NCBI GenBank assembly: GCA_015522645.1
Contig: WALV01000024.1
Span: 1 to 56,171 of the forward strand
DNA length: 56,171 nucleotides
Direction of reading: 5' to 3'
Origin: Candidatus Tiamatella sp.
GTDB lineage: Archaea; Thermoproteota; Thermoprotei_A; Sulfolobales; Acidilobaceae
Part shown: positions 17,673 through 25,953 of the stretch, one piece after another
Layout: each line of letters opens with the position of its first letter
Position numbering within the stretch: position 1 is the first letter of the stretch
Translations under genes and position numbers: made by a program
Notes under the pieces: model-generated
The model's database searches: none
What the model was told of the DNA's origin: nothing
Seen by the model: only the letters and a program-made list of their open reading frames with translations

Positions 17673-18764
17673 CTAAGATTCTTTTACTCTCTTCAGGTTC
17701 TCCGGGAAAGGCGGGTAAACTATTCCCTTCTCCGTCATGAAGGCTGTTATTAAGTCGGGAGGGGTAACATCGAAGGCGAAATTGTACACTGGAATGTCCT
17801 CCACGGTTATAAGGAGCTCACCCATAACCTTCCTAACTTCATCAGGGTTTCTCTCCTCGATGACTATACTCCCCGGATCCATGGTTGCCTGAATCGTGCT
17901 AGTTGGCAGGGCGACGTAGAAAGGTTTCCCTGCCCGCTTCGCGGACAAAGCAACCATATAGGTTCCTATCTTATTTGCAGTGTGCCCAGTATATATGACT
18001 CTATCAGCACCAACTATCACCGCGTCGGCAAGACCCTTCGAGAGAACCAGCCCAGCCATATTATCGGTGATCAGTTTCACTGGTATTCCCTCCTTCCATA
18101 ACTCCCATACTGTTAGCCTAGCACCCTGTAATAATGGTCTCGTCTCATCCGCTATCACACTGATTTCCTTGCCCTCGTACCATGCATACCGGATTACTCC
18201 TAAAGCTGTGCCGAACCCGCTTGTCGCTACTGCCCCTGCATTACAGTGTGTCAGGATAGTCATTCCATCCTCGAGGAGTTTTGACCCGTATTTACCCATC
18301 TCAATATTCGACGTTATATCCTCCACCATCAGATTGACTGCTTCGTTTTCCACTGCAACTCTAATTTCTCCTATATCGCCTTTCTCCTTAGCATTTTCTG
18401 CAGCCTTCCATACCTTATCAAGCGCGTAGAAGAGGTTGTACGCTGTGGGCCTAGTATTCCTTAGCACCTCGTATACTTCATGGAGTTCAGACATGAACTC
18501 CTTAATATTTGTTGTTTCAATCCTGTGTGATGCTGCTGCTAAACCGAATCCGGCTGTTACACCTATTGCTGGTGCACCTCTAACTTCCATATCCTTGATT
18601 GCAGTAGCTATTCTCATATAGTCGCCTGATCTCCTATAGACCTCTTTTTTCGGTAGTAGCCGCGTGTCAAGCCATTCCAATTCCTTTGTATCCGAATGCC
18701 ATATTAACGGCTTTATCTTGAGGAGCTCACTGTATTTATGGAATAGGTTATCCAGTGCTGGCAT
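17673..18764 (-). CDS. mtnA: S-methyl-5-thioribose-1-phosphate isomerase
   Basis: Isomerises methylthioribose-1-phosphate to methylthioribulose-1-phosphate in methionine salvage; the fold is shared with eIF2B subunits and ribose-1,5-bisphosphate isomerase. Conserved blocks are MEVRGAPAIGVTAGFGLA, LTHCNAGAVATSGFGTALG (catalytic Cys) and VIVGADRVIYTGHTANKIGTY (catalytic Asp), ending NFAFDVTPPDLITAF. This is the MtnA pattern rather than that of the shorter ribose-bisphosphate isomerase. The ATG at 18764 has AGGTGGA 4 bases upstream and is preferred to the ATG at 18785, which precedes that box. Confidence 0.92.
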   Translation of the reverse strand: MPALDNLFHKYSELLKIKPLIWHSDTKELEWLDTRLLPKKEVYRRSGDYMRIATAIKDMEVRGAPAIGVTAGFGLAAASHRIETTNIKEFMSELHEVYEVLRNTRPTAYNLFYALDKVWKAAENAKEKGDIGEIRVAVENEAVNLMVEDITSNIEMGKYGSKLLEDGMTILTHCNAGAVATSGFGTALGVIRYAWYEGKEISVIADETRPLLQGARLTVWELWKEGIPVKLITDNMAGLVLSKGLADAVIVGADRVIYTGHTANKIGTYMVALSAKRAGKPFYVALPTSTIQATMDPGSIVIEERNPDEVRKVMGELLITVEDIPVYNFAFDVTPPDLITAFMTEKGIVYPPFPENLKRVKES

Positions 18765-18881
18765 TTTCTCCACCTTTAATGTCAAGATTATATTCTATGT
18801 TTTTGGTTTAATAGGTAATATAACTGTGAATCCTATAGGTTATGTAGTATAACGTGTGCAATCAAGCTCGCCCAGGAATAT

Positions 18882-19397
18882 ATGGGGGTTGAATCGTTGG
18901 AGAATGGCTGGATGGAAGTGCAAATTAAGGCTGTAATCGAAAGCGGCAAGCTGAAAATTACAGAGTGCTTGTCAGAGCGGTTGTGTAGCAAGCTCAAGGA
19001 ATACGGGAAAATACAAGATAACTACTTAGAAGTATACGAGGGAGGCTTCTTAGCTTACAGAGGCATGCTAGAAGTCAATGGTAAGACAGGAGAGGACTCT
19101 TTCGAGAAAATTCTACCATTGATCGATGATTTCCTCGTATTCCAGGTTTATCTTGACCTGAGAAAGAAAGGTAAAAAAGTAATAAGGGGCCCTATAAGGA
19201 GATCACTTCTACTAATCGAAGGATCCCATATATACGAGGTCCACGTTCTAGGAGAAGGAGAATACACTACTCCTAAAGACATTGTTAAACTAGCAGAGTA
19301 TAGTAGTGCCAATGCAAGGCAACCTGTTGTAGCAATAGTGGACTCTACAGGGTTAATATCATATTACACCATGAGGAAGAGTGAGTCTATTAAATAG
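18882..19397 (+). CDS. tRNA-splicing endonuclease structural (non-catalytic) subunit-like protein
   Basis: Resembles archaeal EndA in both domains. The N-terminal part has the YLEVYEGGFLAYRGMLEV region that matches the usual LSLIEALYLLEKG segment, followed by FQVYLDLRKKGKKV, equivalent to the conserved YxVYRDLRxRGY. The C-terminal fold is HIYEVHVLGEGEYTTPKDI, then PVVAIVDSTGLISYYTMRK. In active EndA the catalytic Tyr and His precede the strand corresponding to IYEVHV and a Lys lies before the AIVD strand; here those places hold ordinary residues (ARQPVVAI has no Lys). It is therefore best read as the structural partner of a heteromeric crenarchaeal enzyme. The start is uncertain (ATG 18882 or TTG 18897). 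Confidence 0.72.
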   Translation: MGVESLENGWMEVQIKAVIESGKLKITECLSERLCSKLKEYGKIQDNYLEVYEGGFLAYRGMLEVNGKTGEDSFEKILPLIDDFLVFQVYLDLRKKGKKVIRGPIRRSLLLIEGSHIYEVHVLGEGEYTTPKDIVKLAEYSSANARQPVVAIVDSTGLISYYTMRKSESIK

Positions 19398-19479
19398 GTG
19401 TCTTACGAGTAGAGTTTTATGTATAAGAGGTTGTTGTCAATAAACACCTCTTACAGCTATATGACCTGTTGAAGTAAAG

Positions 19480-20604
19480 CTAAGTAGAAGCAGCATCGGC
19501 AAGCAATTTAACTATCTCGTCTATACCGTATTCCCTTAGGAGCCAAGGTGTAACCGCTAAACGTAACCCTCTACCTTTTAGGCATCTATATATATTGTAT
19601 CCTGCTCTGTATAGATTCATTAGTACCCTATCAATTTTGTCATGCAACAAGCAAACGACGGGTGTTTCAATATCGTGAGGTATACTGTAATCGTAATCAG
19701 ATAGTTGGCTCGCTATGCGTTTGGATGAATCCATTAATCTTGTTGCAAGTAATTCTATGCCACCTTTCTCTTCTATCCTAGCCAAACTGAGCGCGCCGGC
19801 AATAATGGTCCAACCAGGCCTAGTTCCCAGTAACCCGAACTGCCGGCCGCTCGGGATATAATCCGCGTTAAAGAAAAGCTTCTCCAACAGCTCCGTATCA
19901 GACACGAATAGAAAACCTGACGGCGATGGTGCCTCAGGTATCTTATGGAGATCCACTGTATATGTTCGAATACAGCCATTAAGCGTCTTGGGTATTTTAT
20001 GTGGGGAGAGGTACTTTTGAATTACCCCCGCAAAAGCCCCATCTATATGTACCTTCGCACCTAACTTACATGCTGTATTCGAGGCTTCTAAAACTGGGTC
20101 TATATACCCTGTTTCCGTAGTACCCACTGTTAAGACAAGTAGAGACTTGTCATCTAAAGCATCCTCCAAGGCGTCTAGCTTGGGAAGATACCCTTTCTCC
20201 ACCGGTAATCTAACTAAATCCATTCCTAGGATCCTAGCAATTTTCCAGACGCTATAGTGGGCTGTTTCAAACGCGACTATCCGCCTTGCTCCATCTAATT
20301 TAGCTAGAAAAGCCGAGAGGAAATTGCTTTCCGTTCCACCGGTAGTAGCCATTCCAGTATATTTGCCTGTAAACATCCATTCAGAAAGCTTGCCCTCTAT
20401 GTATTCTATAGCCCTCTTAGTCGCGGGGAAATCATCTAAGTCCCCAAGGTTCTCATCTATGAATCCTATAGAGTCACGCACTATCTGAGGATCCGGGTGC
20501 GGGATCATGCCTCCTAACACTGTTGGACCTTTAAGTTTCTCATTCAACAACATCTCTAGTAATTTCTTGTATTCCCTCATATCCGGATCCCCTATATATC
20601 GCAC
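19480..20604 (-). CDS. mfnA: PLP-dependent amino acid decarboxylase, MfnA type
   Basis: Group II decarboxylase family. In methanogens MfnA decarboxylates tyrosine; in other archaea relatives decarboxylate aspartate to beta-alanine for coenzyme A, the more likely role here. Residues seen are TTGGTESNFLSAF, His116 in FETAHYS (stacks on PLP), Asp188 in VHIDGAFAG, and the PLP-binding Lys221 in TVDLHKIPEAPSPSG. The 374-residue length is standard. The start is GTG 20604 or ATG 20580; the latter has GGGGAT upstream. It is divergent from the DUF711 gene. Confidence 0.88.
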   Translation of the reverse strand: MRYIGDPDMREYKKLLEMLLNEKLKGPTVLGGMIPHPDPQIVRDSIGFIDENLGDLDDFPATKRAIEYIEGKLSEWMFTGKYTGMATTGGTESNFLSAFLAKLDGARRIVAFETAHYSVWKIARILGMDLVRLPVEKGYLPKLDALEDALDDKSLLVLTVGTTETGYIDPVLEASNTACKLGAKVHIDGAFAGVIQKYLSPHKIPKTLNGCIRTYTVDLHKIPEAPSPSGFLFVSDTELLEKLFFNADYIPSGRQFGLLGTRPGWTIIAGALSLARIEEKGGIELLATRLMDSSKRIASQLSDYDYSIPHDIETPVVCLLHDKIDRVLMNLYRAGYNIYRCLKGRGLRLAVTPWLLREYGIDEIVKLLADAAST

Positions 20605-20680
20605 ACCTGGATATATTCGAGGTGTACATAGTGTTATTAATAATAATAACCCATTCTAGTAAGAACAAGGTGAACATGAA

Positions 20681-21781
20681 TTGGTTTACATTATTAGGAC
20701 TATAACTGTCCATGCTTCCCAGAAAACCCTGAAGGATTCCACCAGGCTTATGGATGTAGTAGATGGAATTGCTCAGAAAACATTGGAGGCTGCGGATAGG
20801 GTTAGAAGCCAATTCGATTTGAAGACCGGTATGGTTAGAGTTACGCTTCCCGATCTCCCCCAAGATAAGGTCCTTGAGACGATAAAAAGTTTGGACCTGA
20901 ATGACAGGGATCCAGAATACCTGGTTTCAATAGGTAATATACCGGTATACCACCCCTTCTTAGAGGACATAGTGTTAGACGCTGTTTCCAGAGGATTGTT
21001 TTTATCTATTCTGAACAGGCCGCCTGTCGAGGAGTCTGTGACTAGGTTCTCAAAGCTAGTTCATAAACTCTCGCAAGCCGACTTGAATTATCCCACACGC
21101 GTAGGATTTAATGTTTATGGGAGACCCGTGTATACACCATACTATCCATTAAGTAGTAGTCCAGGGGATAGAGACCTGTTTTCTATTGCCCTAACTTACC
21201 CCAATCATCTGAGAAGCATGCTTGAACGGAGGAATATTAAGGAGGTTGAGAAGGAGCTCTCTGCTATTTCCCAAAGAATTGAAAATGTAGCTAGAACCGT
21301 GAGAGAAGTAACTGGACTGGAATACCTCGGATTAGACCTCAGTCTCTCCCCATGGATGGATGAGAGTGTTGGTAGGCTCATAGAAGCAGTTTCCGGTAGA
21401 AAGATCCCTCAAGCAGGCAGTGCGTATGGTGTTTACGTATTGAACACCCTGTTATCCAACGCTGCTGACAAAACATTGTCAACAGGCTTCAATGAAGTTC
21501 AGCTACCTGTCGCGGAAGATAATATTCTAAAGGAAAGAGCGAGGGAAGGACTCCTATCAGCTTCGAGCATGGCACGCTTGACAGGTGTATGCCTAGCAGG
21601 ACTAGATTTAGTTGTAGTTCCATATAGCATTGAGAAGGTTAGGGATGTAGTGTTAGAAGTGTTCAGCTACTCCCTAACGAAGAACCGTCCTCTGGGCGTC
21701 AGAATAGTTCCTGTAGAAGAAGAGCCTGGGAATACTGTAAAGTTCGAAAAGTTCGGTGAAACAACCGTTATACCTTTTTAA
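20681..21781 (+). CDS. DUF711 family protein
   Basis: Resembles the DUF711 (UPF0210) family of unknown function, distantly related to pyruvate formate-lyase folds. The recognisable region is YLGLDLSLSPWMDESVGRLI, followed by a small-residue segment around AGSAYGVYVLNTLLSNAADK and the late ARLTGVCLAGLDLVVVP. There is no radical-type glycine loop that I can identify and no signal peptide. The TTG start at 20681 has AAGGTGA 7 bases upstream. The 76 bases separating it from mfnA hold the promoters of both. Confidence 0.65.
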   Translation: MVYIIRTITVHASQKTLKDSTRLMDVVDGIAQKTLEAADRVRSQFDLKTGMVRVTLPDLPQDKVLETIKSLDLNDRDPEYLVSIGNIPVYHPFLEDIVLDAVSRGLFLSILNRPPVEESVTRFSKLVHKLSQADLNYPTRVGFNVYGRPVYTPYYPLSSSPGDRDLFSIALTYPNHLRSMLERRNIKEVEKELSAISQRIENVARTVREVTGLEYLGLDLSLSPWMDESVGRLIEAVSGRKIPQAGSAYGVYVLNTLLSNAADKTLSTGFNEVQLPVAEDNILKERAREGLLSASSMARLTGVCLAGLDLVVVPYSIEKVRDVVLEVFSYSLTKNRPLGVRIVPVEEEPGNTVKFEKFGETTVIPF

Positions 21782-21799
21782 AGATAGGAAACTAAATTG

Positions 21800-22063
21800 C
21801 TAGGCTTTCCTGGAAACTTCTTCACTAGCTCTCCTCATCGACTTCACAGTCTTCCATAGCGTAGGCTGGATCCATAGAATCCATGCTGGTACGTTCCTAA
21901 TGAACTCGTATCCCTCCCTCCAGTCCGATAATCCTAGTTCCTTTGATAAGTCTTCCAAGCTCATTTCCGTATGAACGTACTCCCTCAATACCTCGAGAAC
22001 TTCCTCTTCTATTACTATTTCCTTATCCCCCACTTTAACGGAGTATACCTTTTCTTCGCTCAC
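21800..22063 (-). CDS. Small conserved protein, possible winged-helix fold
   Basis: The frame extends upstream to 22228, but that part covers the tRNA gene and the promoter region; the GTG at 22063 has GGTG 7 bases upstream and gives an 87-residue protein starting VSEEKVYSVKVGDKEIVI. The core LEVLREYVHTEMSLEDLSKE and LGLSDWREGYEFIRNVPAWI looks like a helix-turn-helix or winged-helix segment with a Trp-rich third helix. The function is unknown. It is convergent with the DUF711 gene and divergent from the tRNA. Confidence 0.65.
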   Translation of the reverse strand: MSEEKVYSVKVGDKEIVIEEEVLEVLREYVHTEMSLEDLSKELGLSDWREGYEFIRNVPAWILWIQPTLWKTVKSMRRASEEVSRKA

Positions 22064-22168
22064 TCTGATACACCGGAAGAAGGATAGAGTAAAGTAGAGA
22101 ATATAAATACCACTCCTGGAGCAAGTAAAAGAAATAAATCGCCCATTCCAAAGTGTTGGTATGGATAA

Positions 22169-22246
22169 GGGGCCGTCGTCTAGCCTGGCCAGGATGCGAG
22201 GCTTGGGCCCTCGTGGTCCGGGGTTCAAATCCCCGCGGCCCCACCA
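22169..22246 (+). tRNA. tRNA-Pro (TGG), CCA encoded
   Basis: Complete cloverleaf: acceptor GGGGCCG (22169-22175) pairs with CGGCCCC (22236-22242); D stem 22178-22181 with 22192-22195 and a 10-base loop containing GG; anticodon stem CGAGG/CCTCG (22197-22201, 22209-22213) with loop CTTGGGC, giving anticodon TGG at 22204-22206; T stem CGGGG/CCCCG around TTCAAAT. Discriminator A at 22243 is followed by an encoded CCA (22244-22246). No intron. AATAAAT near 22131-22137 is a possible TATA element. Confidence 0.95.
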
Positions 22247-22274
22247 ATCAAGAATGATCCTCAGGTGGGATCAA

Positions 22275-23114
22275 GTGGTTAAAACCCGGATAACTATACT
22301 GGTTGATAACTCCGTTCCCCTACCTACTAAAATGCTGGGGGAATATGGTTTTTCTGCACTCATAGAAGACCTCGAGTATGATAAGAAAATACTCTTCGAT
22401 ACTGGAAGCACTGGAAAACCATTGATATATAACTTGAATTTATTGAAAATCGAGCCGGATGATATTGACTATATTGTATTAAGCCACCGCCACTATGATC
22501 ACACAGGTGGGTTGAAAGAGTTTCTCGATAAAAGGTCTACAAGTGTAACTGTTATATCACATCCAGACCTGTTTATACCGGCTTACACTAATATTTTAGA
22601 CGGTATTCTTAGGGATATCGGCATACCTTACCCCCGTGACCAACTTGAATCACTCGGTGCAAAGTTTCTATTCTCCCACGAGCCTGTTCAAATAACACCG
22701 AATATTAAGACCATGGGGGAAATCCCTAGGAGTGCTGGCCCTAGCCATACAAGGGGTATGACGAGAATAGTCGAAGGCAAAATGATCGAGGATCCATTAC
22801 CTGATGATACAGCCCTCGGGTTGAATACGGATAAGGGGACTGTTATCTTAACTGGATGCGGCCACTCTGGAGTAGAGAACATACTCAGTTACGCGGATAA
22901 GTTATTTGGGAAAGTATACGGTTTAATTGGCGGTCTCCACCTACTAGGCGCTGAACAGTCTAGAATAAAGGAAGTCGCTTCGTATATTGCAGGTAGAAAC
23001 CTTGGTTTACTTATTGCTGGTCATTGTACTGGGCCTTTAGCTCAATGGTTATTGTTAAACGCTGCTCCAAGTGCGTATAGGATAGGTGGTGTTGGTTTTT
23101 CAATTGAATTATAA
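22275..23114 (+). CDS. MBL-fold metallohydrolase, COG1237 type
   Basis: Metallo-beta-lactamase fold protein resembling the family annotated as dihydropterin ribofuranosyl-aminobenzene-phosphate synthase or metal-dependent hydrolase II. The N-terminus ITILVDNSVPLPTKMLGEYG and the metal motif VLSHRHYDHTGGL are characteristic, followed by TGCGHSGVENIL, GLIGGLHLLGA and IAGHCTGP with further metal ligands. The frame opens across the upstream tRNA, so an earlier start is excluded. GTG 22275 has CAGGTGGG 5-6 bases upstream and is better than ATG 22254, which has no ribosome-binding site. A T7 run follows the stop. In a non-methanogen the pterin role is uncertain. Confidence 0.85.
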   Translation: MVKTRITILVDNSVPLPTKMLGEYGFSALIEDLEYDKKILFDTGSTGKPLIYNLNLLKIEPDDIDYIVLSHRHYDHTGGLKEFLDKRSTSVTVISHPDLFIPAYTNILDGILRDIGIPYPRDQLESLGAKFLFSHEPVQITPNIKTMGEIPRSAGPSHTRGMTRIVEGKMIEDPLPDDTALGLNTDKGTVILTGCGHSGVENILSYADKLFGKVYGLIGGLHLLGAEQSRIKEVASYIAGRNLGLLIAGHCTGPLAQWLLLNAAPSAYRIGGVGFSIEL

Positions 23115-23115
23115 T

Positions 23116-23128
23116 GTTTATTTTTTTA
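23116..23128 (+). terminator. T-rich transcription terminator
   Basis: A run of seven T (within 23121-23128) begins a few bases after the MBL gene stop. Archaeal RNA polymerase ends at such T tracts without needing a hairpin. Inferred from sequence only. Confidence 0.45.
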
Positions 23129-23173
23129 ACCTAATTTATCCATAAGCAAAGTTATAACATAAAATTTTTTAAT

Positions 23174-23192
23174 TAATTAACAGTGTTAATTA
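23174..23192. promoter_or_regulatory. AT-rich palindrome over a core promoter
   Basis: Perfect 8-base inverted repeat TAATTAAC-AGT-GTTAATTA, 32 bases upstream of the ATG at 23224 and overlapping the most likely TATA region. Its position fits an operator that would block promoter assembly. The AT-rich composition makes chance a real alternative. Confidence 0.35.
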
Positions 23193-23223
23193 TAATTCGA
23201 ACAGACCACACGAGGTGATACAC

Positions 23224-23832
23224 ATGCCTCTAACTACATTCGAAGAAGAAATATATCTAAGAACCCTAACTGGAAGACTCGTTGGAAAAGCCATCGCAGA
23301 TTTGGGGGTAAATAAACTAGCTGTAGTAGCTCCCAGGAACATAATTTGCAGTAGTATTGCTACTGCGACTGAAACAGCCTTCCTCGACCATACCAGTGGT
23401 ATAACATACCATTTCTTGGTAGATAACAATGAGGAAGACATTGCTGATAGACTTGCAGGCTTCAATGCCCAAGTTATACTACTACAATTCGGGGGCGAAA
23501 TACCTATAGAACAAACTAAGAAAAGCTTTGTCAAACTACTCAAAGCCATGGCAAAGAAAAACGTGCCTGGGAACATAGTATTCCACGTGAGAATATTTGC
23601 TGCAGGAGGCGTTAAAGAAGCCTTAGAAGACAATGAAATAAAGAAGTATCTAGCTTCCAAAGAGGGCCTATTCGTCTACACTGTTGGTTTCGATGAAGGG
23701 AAAGTATATGTAAACAAGGTAAAAATAAGTGATAAAATAGAACTTGAAAAACTAGCAGAATACCAGGTAACCCTAGAGCACGCAGACCTTCTCAATAGAA
23801 GCCTTAAAGAAAGAAAAATAATCTTCCAGTAA
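23224..23832 (+). CDS. Hypothetical soluble protein
   Basis: I do not recognise this 202-residue protein. It begins MPLTTFEEEIYLRTLTGRLV from ATG 23224, which has GAGGTGA 5 bases upstream; GTG 23215 lies in that box. Predicted alternating strands and helices (VNKLAVVAPRNIICSSIATA, AQVILLQFGGEIPIE, GNIVFHVRIFAAGGVKEAL, GLFVYTVGFDEGKVYVNKVK) suggest one alpha/beta domain without membrane segments. The strong AT-rich promoter with a palindrome suggests regulated, possibly high expression. It stands alone between two spaces without genes. Confidence 0.7.
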   Translation: MPLTTFEEEIYLRTLTGRLVGKAIADLGVNKLAVVAPRNIICSSIATATETAFLDHTSGITYHFLVDNNEEDIADRLAGFNAQVILLQFGGEIPIEQTKKSFVKLLKAMAKKNVPGNIVFHVRIFAAGGVKEALEDNEIKKYLASKEGLFVYTVGFDEGKVYVNKVKISDKIELEKLAEYQVTLEHADLLNRSLKERKIIFQ

Positions 23833-24090
23833 CTTTTTCTTATTCCACAATCAAGAAGCATTCTCCATAAGAACGAGGTTATATAATTCGAAAGCGGGTA
23901 GTATTATAGTAAAGCCCCTGGAGAACAGTCTAAGTCTACCCTTGAAATCCATGTGACGAGTAAAACAATTCTAGAGTTCTTAAAGATCTCTAAATGACAA
24001 CTTGAGTAGACACTTTTCATATTAAATACCACAGTCTTTAAAAGGGAGATCAAACTACAATTGTAAATAATTAAACTGAGGTGTGAAACA
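23833..24090. other. Intergenic, no gene seen
   Basis: These 258 bases contain a short T-rich stretch after the upstream stop and an AGGTG ribosome-binding site for the gene at 24091. I see no tRNA, no box C/D pair and no ORF with a credible start. Confidence 0.4.
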
Positions 24091-24930
24091 ATGAAATATA
24101 ATGTTCAAACCAGTGATGGTGGATTTGTGGAAATAGAGGAGAAGAACTCTATCCTGATAACTATAGGTGCCATCATAACCGGGTTAATTGCCATTGCATT
24201 ACTTGCTGAGGGTGTACTCGTTTACAGCAACAGTAGTGGAACGGGGATTTCATTCCTATTAGGGGGAATAATAGCTGGAATTTACACTGCTGTCCTATCC
24301 CATTTAAAGCATAAAGCTGATATGAAACCCAGCGAGGCACTGTTATCGACGGCCCAGGGTAGTACAGTGAGGGTGTGGAAAGCGTCAAGCATATGGATAT
24401 CGATACTTCTAGCATTCATTTATTTAGGCATTCTAGCTTCTCTCGGAGTCCTCGGATACGGGTTATATATCTATAAGACGGAGCCTACAGTAAGTGAATC
24501 TTTTACAACAATAGGAGTAGGAGGCCTGGTTGTAGGTGTTGTTTTCGCAAAGATATTCGGGTTCCTCAGAACAAAACTAGAGTTCAAGGGGGAAAGAATC
24601 ATAACTGTAGAGAGCAGCGGTGGACACGTTGAGCTATACAAAGACCGTTCAGTATGGCTAACTCTCGGCTTCATATTCACGTTACTCGGTGGAATAGCCT
24701 TCATACTCATACCCATACTCGTATCACTCGGTTTCATGTCATTTTTGCCAGCGCCGATGCTAGCTAACCCGGGATATAATCATATTTTAATCCATGGATA
24801 TTCGATAAGACCAAATAGTTGGATTAGTGAAGTAGGATTGTTTATCTCAGGTATAGTTCTTCTAATAAATGCGGCTGTACTGAACTTCCTACGAGTACGG
24901 GCCCAGGCACGGCCCGTCAATAAGATCTGA
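24091..24930 (+). CDS. Membrane protein with three tandem repeats
   Basis: Unknown 279-residue integral membrane protein. It is built from three copies of one unit: a short strand motif (GGFVEIEEKNS at 10, GSTVRVWKASS at 90, GGHVELYKDRS at 177), then a long hydrophobic helix (about 21-44, 101-126, 188-212), then a second helix rich in Gly (about 53-70, 138-157, 246-266). The corresponding Val residues are 13, 93 and 180, a period of 80-87. Six transmembrane helices in three pairs are predicted, with the strand motif on one face. Start ATG with AGGTG upstream. No catalytic motif. Confidence 0.75.
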   Translation: MKYNVQTSDGGFVEIEEKNSILITIGAIITGLIAIALLAEGVLVYSNSSGTGISFLLGGIIAGIYTAVLSHLKHKADMKPSEALLSTAQGSTVRVWKASSIWISILLAFIYLGILASLGVLGYGLYIYKTEPTVSESFTTIGVGGLVVGVVFAKIFGFLRTKLEFKGERIITVESSGGHVELYKDRSVWLTLGFIFTLLGGIAFILIPILVSLGFMSFLPAPMLANPGYNHILIHGYSIRPNSWISEVGLFISGIVLLINAAVLNFLRVRAQARPVNKI

Positions 24931-24996
24931 GCTCTCCATCCCATAAAATCCCTCTTTTATCTTATTATACAGTAAATTTCCAGCTGGTGAATCAGA

Positions 24997-25944
24997 TTGG
25001 AAACAGTTTTCGGGCCTGTTCCAAGTAGGAGGCTGGGTCGCAGTTTAGGTGTGAATAATATTCCTCCGAAACACTGTAGTTATTCATGTATTTACTGCCA
25101 ATTGGGTAGGACACAGTGGTTAGAAGCCCGTAGAAGAAGTTTCTATGAATGGACCACAATAGTTGAAGCAGTAAAAAACAAAGCAGCTAAAGTTGGTTTA
25201 GACAACATCGATTATATTACCTTTGTCCCTGACGGTGAACCCACCCTCGACATTAACTTGGGTAAGGAGATTCGGGGAATTAAAGGAGAGTTGAAAGCAA
25301 AGGTCGCAGTCATCACGAATGGTTCACTGCTTTGGATGGACGACGTTAGAGAAGATCTCCTAGACGCGGACTGGGTTTCGGTTAAAATAGACGCTGTCAC
25401 ACCGAATATTTACAAGAAAATGGATAGACCCCATCCAAGTCTAGATTTAAGCAAAGTACTACATGGAATACTGGAATTCGCAAACACGTATTCAGGCACT
25501 CTTGTTACTGAAACCATGCTGGTAGACGGAGTCAACGACTTCGCAGACGAGATTAGTCTCATAGCTGAGTTCATAGGGAAAATTAACCCAGCGAAAGCCT
25601 ACATATCCGTTCCAACCAGGCCGCCTGCTGAGCCATGGGTAGCTCCCCCCAGTGAGAAGAATATCCTAGTAGCATACAACTTGTTCACCGAGTATATAGG
25701 GGATAAAGTTGAGTTACTAATAGGGTTCGAGGGAGGAGAATTTAATATCGACTCAGAAAACCCTATTGAGAGCATTCTAGGTATAATCAGCGTCCATCCC
25801 ATTAGAATAGATGTTCTAGAAAAACTTCTAGAAGAGAAAAAACTTGATCCCAGAGATATAATGGAAAGGTTGAAGGCTAGTAGTGATGCAGTGATCATTA
25901 CGTATAGAGGGAAGGAATTCTTAGTTAGAAGGCTCACAAGGTAG
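24997..25944 (+). CDS. Radical SAM protein, COG0731-like
   Basis: Radical S-adenosylmethionine enzyme with the cluster motif CSYSCIYC (CxxxCxxC, about residues 27-34) after the family opening FGPVPSRRLGRSLGV. Later blocks are DYITFVPDGEPTLD, VAVITNGSLL and WVSVKIDAV, typical of the radical SAM barrel, with a C-terminal helical domain ending in VIITYRGKEFLVRRL. The family is grouped with wyosine-tRNA enzymes in COG0731, but this shorter branch has no proven reaction, so no gene symbol is given. The TTG start at 24997 has GGTGA 7 bases upstream. The MoxR-type operon begins 10 bases after its stop. Confidence 0.85.
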   Translation: METVFGPVPSRRLGRSLGVNNIPPKHCSYSCIYCQLGRTQWLEARRRSFYEWTTIVEAVKNKAAKVGLDNIDYITFVPDGEPTLDINLGKEIRGIKGELKAKVAVITNGSLLWMDDVREDLLDADWVSVKIDAVTPNIYKKMDRPHPSLDLSKVLHGILEFANTYSGTLVTETMLVDGVNDFADEISLIAEFIGKINPAKAYISVPTRPPAEPWVAPPSEKNILVAYNLFTEYIGDKVELLIGFEGGEFNIDSENPIESILGIISVHPIRIDVLEKLLEEKKLDPRDIMERLKASSDAVIITYRGKEFLVRRLTR

Positions 25945-25953
25945 GAAACCTTT

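Noticed and set aside
22035-22247. Minus-strand frame across tRNA-Pro, and the upstream parts of the frames starting at 22228 (minus) and 22161 (plus)
   Set aside because: They read through the tRNA gene. Better starts with ribosome-binding sites exist at 22063 and 22275.
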